This document shows, piece by piece, positions 58,612 through 64,000 of a stretch of DNA of 64,000 nucleotides. The position numbers and the translations under genes are program-made. This DNA is from Chlorophyllum brunneum (lineage: Eukaryota; Basidiomycota; Agaricomycetes; Agaricales; Agaricaceae): positions 1,302,001 through 1,366,000 of the forward strand of contig OY756143.1 of assembly GCA_963576785.1 (NCBI GenBank), read 5' to 3'. The notes beneath the pieces were generated by a model. That model had not been told where the DNA came from. It was given only the letters and a program-made list of their open reading frames with translations, and searched no databases. Position 1 is the stretch's first letter. Each line of letters opens with the position of its first letter.

Positions 58612-61600
58612 ATGAATAATGCCCCTGACGATCAAGACAGGCCTCCTCGCTTACTCCTGAGTGAATTGAAGGTCTGCTCTCACAATGTTGGAAGATCATA
58701 TGGAGTGATGGAGACAGTCCTCGCACGTAGAGGTGACGTTGACCTCCTCCTCATACAAGAACCCCCATGGAGATTTCTCCGTGACATTCCCTCATCTGTC
58801 TCTAATAACGGATCACCCCTCGTGGAAGGCCCAGTTCACCCAGACTGGACGCTCCTCTCATATCCAATTATCGCTGAAGAAGTCCTCCAAGTGGGACGCT
58901 GATGATACCCTCAACATACGGTCAACATGGAACACCGTACCACTCCGTGAGTCCTTGCATTTGCTCACAAAAGACTGAAATGACTCCGACCCTCCATCCG
59001 AAGAGATTTAATCGATCATCGAGACCTCCTGTATATTTCCCTATATGCAGGAGGAGAAGAACTACTGTTGCTAAACGTCTACAACGACAGCTGTAACACC
59101 GTGCTCCATTTCCTCGAGGAGTGCCTCTTCGACCTCCTGCCCTTTCTTCTAATGGGGGAAGATATCAACATCCGATCGGAGTTATGGGACCCTTCAACAG
59201 ATCAACATCCGGCAAGTGCAGACCATCTCCTTATGATCACCAAAGCCCTTAATCTTGTGAGGACAACTCTGTCTGTGGCCATACCAACTTGTTATGCCTC
59301 GGACCCCAATCTGCCAGACACAGTCATCGACCTGCTGTTTGTCTCAGGAATGTTACCATACATCCCCACCCACACTATCCAGGCAGGCAATTGGTACAAC
59401 TCTGACCATGCCCCCCTCTTAATTAGGTTGTCTATTCCGCAAATGGATATTGTCATCGAAAGATTGACTATCCCCAAGGATTCGGATGAGGAAACCAGGT
59501 TCCTGATGGATATAGTAGAAGGAATCAAAAACAAGAACTGGCCGATGAATGATGCGGACGAGCTGGGGAGAGCTGTCGCCGAATTGGGAGTTTTATTTGA
59601 CAGATCCTGGAACCAGAATGCCAAGAAGACCAAGATTACCACTAGATCCAAAACCTGGTGGAACGAGGAGTGCTCCACTGCACTCGCTACGCACCGCACA
59701 GACTGCAAGAACAAGCGCAAATGGAATGCTTTTCACAAGACCACGAGGAAAACGAAAAGAGCATATTTCGACAAGAAGATCCAAGAAATCTCAGTTGACC
59801 GAAAACACCCGTGGGATCTAATGCCATGGGTTAAAGAGCATGCACTCCCGGCTACGGAAGCTATGCATCATAACGGCTGTCCTTGTCTTACTCTGGACAA
59901 CCTGTGGACGGCACTTGACCAACACTACAATGCTGTCTGCGACAGACCAACAAATGCAGCAGTCCTGGACGAAATCCCTCCACCAAACAGAATGGAGAAT
60001 AGGACTTGGGTGAACTTCTCTCTCCTAGAGATGATGGAGTCACTCAAGGATACCTCAAATTCTTCCTCCCCAGGTCCCGACCATATTTCCTGGTCCCATC
60101 TTAAGCAGATTGTCGCCAATGAAACTTGCGCCAGTCTCTTCCTCAAAATCAGCAGTACATGTCTGAACATCGGACATTGGCCTGTGCACTTCAAGAAGTC
60201 AACATCGGTGATCATCCCCAAACCCAACAAACCCGACTACTCCACTCCGAAGGTGTTCAGACCGATCGTCCTCCTCAATACACTTGGCAAACTAATAAAG
60301 AAGATGCTCGCTAAACGACTCCAATTTGAGGCGGTGAAATTCAAAGTTCTCCACCCTCACCAACTGGGAGCTATCCGCCAATGGTCCACTGAAGATGCGG
60401 GTCTCTTCCTAATGCACATCATCTGGGGAGCTTGGACGAAGAAGAAGAAGACATCAGTGCTCGCATTCAATGTTGCCCAATTCTTCCCCTCCCTCAATCA
60501 CAAACTCCTTATTGACATACTAAGACGTCAAGGATTTCCCCCTTAAATCACAGCATTCTTCAACAACTACCTCAAAGAACACCGCACAACCTACCGGTGG
60601 AATAATGAAACCTCCCCAGAGTTCAACGCAGTGGTGGGAGTAGGCCAAGGCTTGGCCCTTAGCCCCATTCTCTCTGCCTTATTCCTCGCCACCCTCCTCC
60701 ACATCTTTGATATCCGTATGGAGGAACACTGTAACAAGTGGGACTTTGACATCCTGTCGTTTGTCGACGATGGCACCTTAGTTGCACAGTCCCCATCCCT
60801 GGAATGGAACATCGAAATCCTCCAACACATGTACCGTGAAATGGAGTGGCTCATGAACGAATTCGGCCTTGAAATTGAACACGGCAAGTCTGAGATCTTC
60901 CACTTTACGCGTGCAAGACAAGACTCAAATCCCTCCATCGATTTGGGATCTCTGCTGTTCACCAGCCGTAACCCCCTCAAACCAAAGTCCTATTGGCAGT
61001 ATCTCGGCTTCTACTTCGACCGGACGTTGACCTTCAAGGAACATGTTTGATTCTACTCCACCAAAGTGATATCCACGATTAAGGCAATGAAAATGCTAGG
61101 GAACTCCGTTAGAGGCCTGTCTCCCAGCAACAAAAGGCTACTATACTATTCATGTGTCATACCGGTAGCGACATACGGATACCAACTTTGGTTTCATGAT
61201 AGGTCACGAACTAAAGGGACCTGTGAAATCCTCAACAAAATGCAAAGAAGGGCAGTGCTCTGGATCACTGGGGCCTTCCGGACTTCTCCCACTGGCGGCG
61301 TAGAGTCCCTCGCGGGGCTCATGCCCATCAAACTTCATCTCCGAAAGTTGGCCAAACGACAATCGTCAAGGCTTCATACATTGGATGATGAACACGCTTT
61401 GGCAAGATTGACAAAAGAGTATCATTCTTCCCCCCACCGACTTCACATCAAGAATTTCATGGAGATTCAGAAGAAGAAGACACTTGGAGCTATAATGGAT
61501 GTTTCATGTCCCACCCCTGAGACTCAGTATATAGAACATTTTAACTCTGTCTCTAAATCTCTCTGGCCCAGACGTAGGTTACTTGACCATTTCCCTACTA

Positions 61601-62271
61601 ATATTTCTTTTATAGGATTTAACTGGGACAGCCCCCACCTCTCGAAGATGCTTTGGGATAATGTTATGACAAATGCAACAACAGATGAAAAATCCATCAT
61701 TATTGGCACAGACGGCTCGGTCCACCCCAACCCCAACCCATTTGCCAGCTAGTTCATGGTGGCAACCACTATTCGACACCTAGATGGCGGGAGCTCTATC
61801 ATGAAGAGGCTCAGAGGAACTATATTGACAGACACAGAATTGGTTGCACAGTACCTAGGAATCACCAAGGTACTTATGACCATAGAATACGACCAGGTCG
61901 AACACATTCACATGTTCACCAACTCCATCGCAGCCTCCTGGCTCTTACTCAATTGCTCACCGCACTCCTGCCAGCAGCAATCTATTTTCACATCGAAGGC
62001 ACTCCTGGCTTGGTTCAGCAAGTCAGACCAACACTGCCTTTCCTTCTATCATATGCCATCGAAGTGTAAATACAGTATACAAAAAGCCACTCATGATTGG
62101 ATCCAAACAGTCGCCTGGCCTAACCAGGGTAGAAATCACCAAGTCCCCAACTCCATGGACTACTTATGCAAAAAGTCTGCCGAACGAGCAATCCACACAT
62201 ACTATTCGACACCTAGATGGCGGGAGCTCTATCATGAAGAGACTCCAAGGAACTACATCGACAGACACTGA
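58612..62271 (+). pseudogene. LINE C ORF2: EN-RT-RNase H (copy C2)
   Basis: One phase from ATG 58612 to 62271. EN has LLLIQEPPW (about 58745), GEDINIRS near 59155 and NSDHAPLL (59400). RT has VFRPIVLLN, AFNVAQFF (motif A Asp to Asn, about 60465), GVGQGLALSP (60636) and FVDDG (60760-60774, both Asp kept). RNase H has GTDGSVHPNPN (61705-61737), TDTELVAQ, and FTNSIAA in place of FTDSIAA. Stops include TGATGA near 58900, TGA near 58953 and 58976, TAA 60544, TGA 61048 and TAG 61750. A 492-codon stretch (59068-60546) is open. The tandem duplication shifts the frame and ends it at 62271. Confidence 0.85.
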
Positions 62272-62633
62272 ACTAGTCGCACAGTACTTAGGAATCACCA
62301 AGGTACTTGCAACCGCAGAATACGACCAGGTTGAACACATTCATGTGTTTACTGACTCCATCGCAGCCTCCCGGCTCTTACTCAATTGTTCGCTGTACTC
62401 CTGCCAGCGATAGTCTATCCTCATATCGAAGGCGCTCCTGGCTTGGTTTAGCAAGTCAGACCAACACCATCTTTCCTTCTATCACATGCCATCAAAGTAT
62501 AAATACAGTATACAAAAAGCCACTCACGATTGGATCCAAACAGTCGCCTGGCCCAACCGGGGTAGAAATCACCAAGTCCCCAACTCCATGGACTACTTAT
62601 GCAAAAAGTCTGCCGAACGAGTGATCCACACAT
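61768..62633. repeat. 433-bp tandem duplication inside RNase H of C2
   Basis: The stretch starting ACTATTCGACACC at 61768 starts again at 62201, and both halves run through the same RNase H sequence to ATCCACACAT. The two units differ at scattered positions, mostly transitions. 433 is not a multiple of three, so the frame shifts. Confidence 0.9.
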
Positions 62634-63095
62634 GGCAGGCCATGTTTGGCTTCAAGAAATACAGTGGTAGCTCCTTCCTCCACCTCCTGGTGCAAGTGAA
62701 TGGAGCCTCCGCTTTACCGTCGCACATCAAGTCCAGTCCCTGGATACAAGAATGTGGGGTACCAGCCTCAGCTCTTCGCAAGAGCATGTCGCACCATCCT
62801 TTGCCATGCCCCAATTGGGGAGTTTTGACTTCGATTCTTCCCCAACGAGGACCTATCATGCCACCACTGTAATAGCCAAATGGTACAGACTAGGTTGCAC
62901 ATCCTCTATCGTTGCAACAACTTCGATCATCACTTTGGCATCGACACCATCAAGACTTTTGTCAATTTCTTGCGTCGAAACCCTACCGCATTCAGCTTTC
63001 CCCCAGAACCTGACCGCCCTCATATTTGTGCCAGGTCAATACCCCCATTACATCGTCATCAAGTCCAAAGGAGGTTTGGGTCTGTGCCTGCGTAA
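62634..63095 (+). pseudogene. LINE C ORF2 C-terminal Cys/His tail (copy C2)
   Basis: Sequence after the duplication: WQAMFGFKKYSGSS, then the region matching CHHCNSQM in C3, HILYRC and FGIDTIKTFVNFL, ending at TAA 63093-63095. A one-base gain near 62757 relative to C3 adds a second frameshift. Confidence 0.75.
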
Positions 63096-63554
63096 ATCCT
63101 TTCCTTTTTTCCTTTTTTCTTGTGCTCTCCCGGTTATGGACTTCTTATCCATTTCTCTCTTCCCTCCTTCCTTGCTCGTCTACTATTTTATATATAGTCT
63201 TCATTCAAAATCCATCTCCTCCGTGGTGTCTGGGCAAATGCCCTCCCACATGCTAGTACCGTTTGTTGTTCCCCCTTGTGATTGCGAGTAGATAGTTTCT
63301 CTTCTATCAATTCCTCTCCTTCGCTCTCTCTCTTCCCGATCTCCTCTCTTCCTCTTTCTCGCTGTTCAATGTAGGTACCAAACATCTCTCTAGTGTACGC
63401 ACTAGATGGCGTCGAGTCTCGTGGGGTTAGTTTACTTATAGTTTACTTTCCCTTCTCTGAACATTCTGTACATTCTGCCTTTGTATGTATGTACACGCGG
63501 ACTGCAATCGAGCATTGCTATATAAATTGTTGAATTAAAAAAAAAAAAAAAAAG
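63096..63554 (+). other. LINE C 3' UTR and poly(A) tail (copy C2)
   Basis: A pyrimidine-rich UTR with CTCTCTCTC runs near 63335, ending in TATATAAATTGTTGAATT and 18 A residues. Shared with C1, C3 and C4. Confidence 0.8.
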
Positions 63555-64000
63555 GCATGGGCATACTTGGTAACTCTTTGCGAGGCCTTCTTCCTGCTCA
63601 GAAGAGGACTCTTTATTGCTTGTGCATGGTTCCTATCGCTACATATGGGTTTCGTCTCTGGTTTTATGATGGTGCCCGCAATAAGGCCCTTCTGAAACAA
63701 CTTAACACTATGCAGCAAAAGGCTGCATTGTGGATCACCAGCCCTACCGGAGGAGCTGAGGCCTTGGCTGGCCTCATCCCTATCCATCTTCACCTCAAGA
63801 AGCTGGCTACCCATGCCATCCACAGAGTTGCCACACTTTCTGAGAATCACCCTGTTCGCTCCGTTATGGGGTGTCAGTACATTAGGGGATGTGCTCCACA
63901 CCCCAGATCGATCGCTCTCATGACCCCCGCTCAGGCAGTCAAGGTTAAGGGGCCAGTCACAGAGGCAAACTCTTATTTGCCAGACTTAACGGAGATGTTC
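63555..64000 (+). pseudogene. LINE B RT-RNase H fragment B7, right part
   Basis: It continues B7 after C2 (AMGILGNSLRGL, then WITSPTGGAEALAGL, where about 5 codons seen in other copies are missing), up to the window edge. No stop is seen in the main frame for at least 130 codons. Confidence 0.75.
63557..63565. repeat. Target-site duplication of C2 (right)
   Basis: CATGGGCAT, matching 56323-56331. Confidence 0.75.

Larger units (their letters stand above)
56332..63554 (+). mobile_element. LINE C copy C2, near full length (7.2 kb)
   Basis: The most complete element in the window: about 85 bp of 5' leader, gag (56417-58591), a 20-bp gap, ORF2 from ATG 58612, a 3' UTR from 63096 and 18 A (63537-63554). 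LINE B RT sequence flanks it on both sides and joins up when C2 is removed. Disabled by in-frame stops and a 433-bp tandem duplication. Confidence 0.9.

Overview
The window looks like one dense block of nested, decayed non-LTR (LINE-type) retrotransposons from a eukaryotic genome. I found no host protein gene. The coding remnants share one plan: a gag-like ORF1 ending in CCHC zinc knuckles, then an ORF2 with apurinic-type endonuclease (EN), reverse transcriptase (RT), RNase H and a C-terminal Cys/His motif. Every element ends in a homopolymer A tail, and most insertions are 5'-truncated or flanked by 9-15 bp target-site duplications (TSDs). The protein style (LINEs with both RNase H and a Cys/His tail) and the transition-driven decay suggest a repeat-rich fungus, probably a basidiomycete; this attribution is inference.

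Three families are present and are named here for convenience. LINE A (about 6.5 kb, 1288-codon ORF2 frame) dominates 1-34 kb. LINE B is seen only as 5'-truncated RT/RNase H pieces. LINE C (about 7.2 kb) has a nearly complete copy at 56332-63554. The layering can be read from TSDs and resumed sequence. In 1-19.6 kb an old LINE A piece is split by antisense copy A0, which is split by sense copy A1, which is split by antisense copy A2. At 28-34.4 kb copy A5 sits inside a LINE B copy. At 34.4-46.3 kb an antisense LINE B (B4) is split by an antisense composite built on LINE C (C1), itself split by C3. At 50.2-53.2 kb LINE B copy B6 carries a short LINE C insertion. At 55.7-64 kb a LINE B copy is split by C2.

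The most unusual component is a non-LINE module, called U here (about 1.43 kb when complete). It occurs five times: 17265-18708, 43487-44376 (diverged form U'), 46265-47067, 48469-49507 and 54309-55738. Each time its 3' end lies at the same short sequence, but it is joined to a different internal point of LINE A, LINE B or LINE C. This is the pattern expected when a LINE reverse transcriptase switches templates onto another RNA. The U' copy begins with a tRNA-Leu(UAA)-like head with recognisable A and B boxes. A 16-bp box is conserved twice per complete module.

Decay is mostly by C-to-T/G-to-A change. ORF2 frames remain the same length between copies but contain many TGA/TAG/TAA codons, and the RT catalytic aspartates, whose codons sit in CpG contexts, are lost in most copies.
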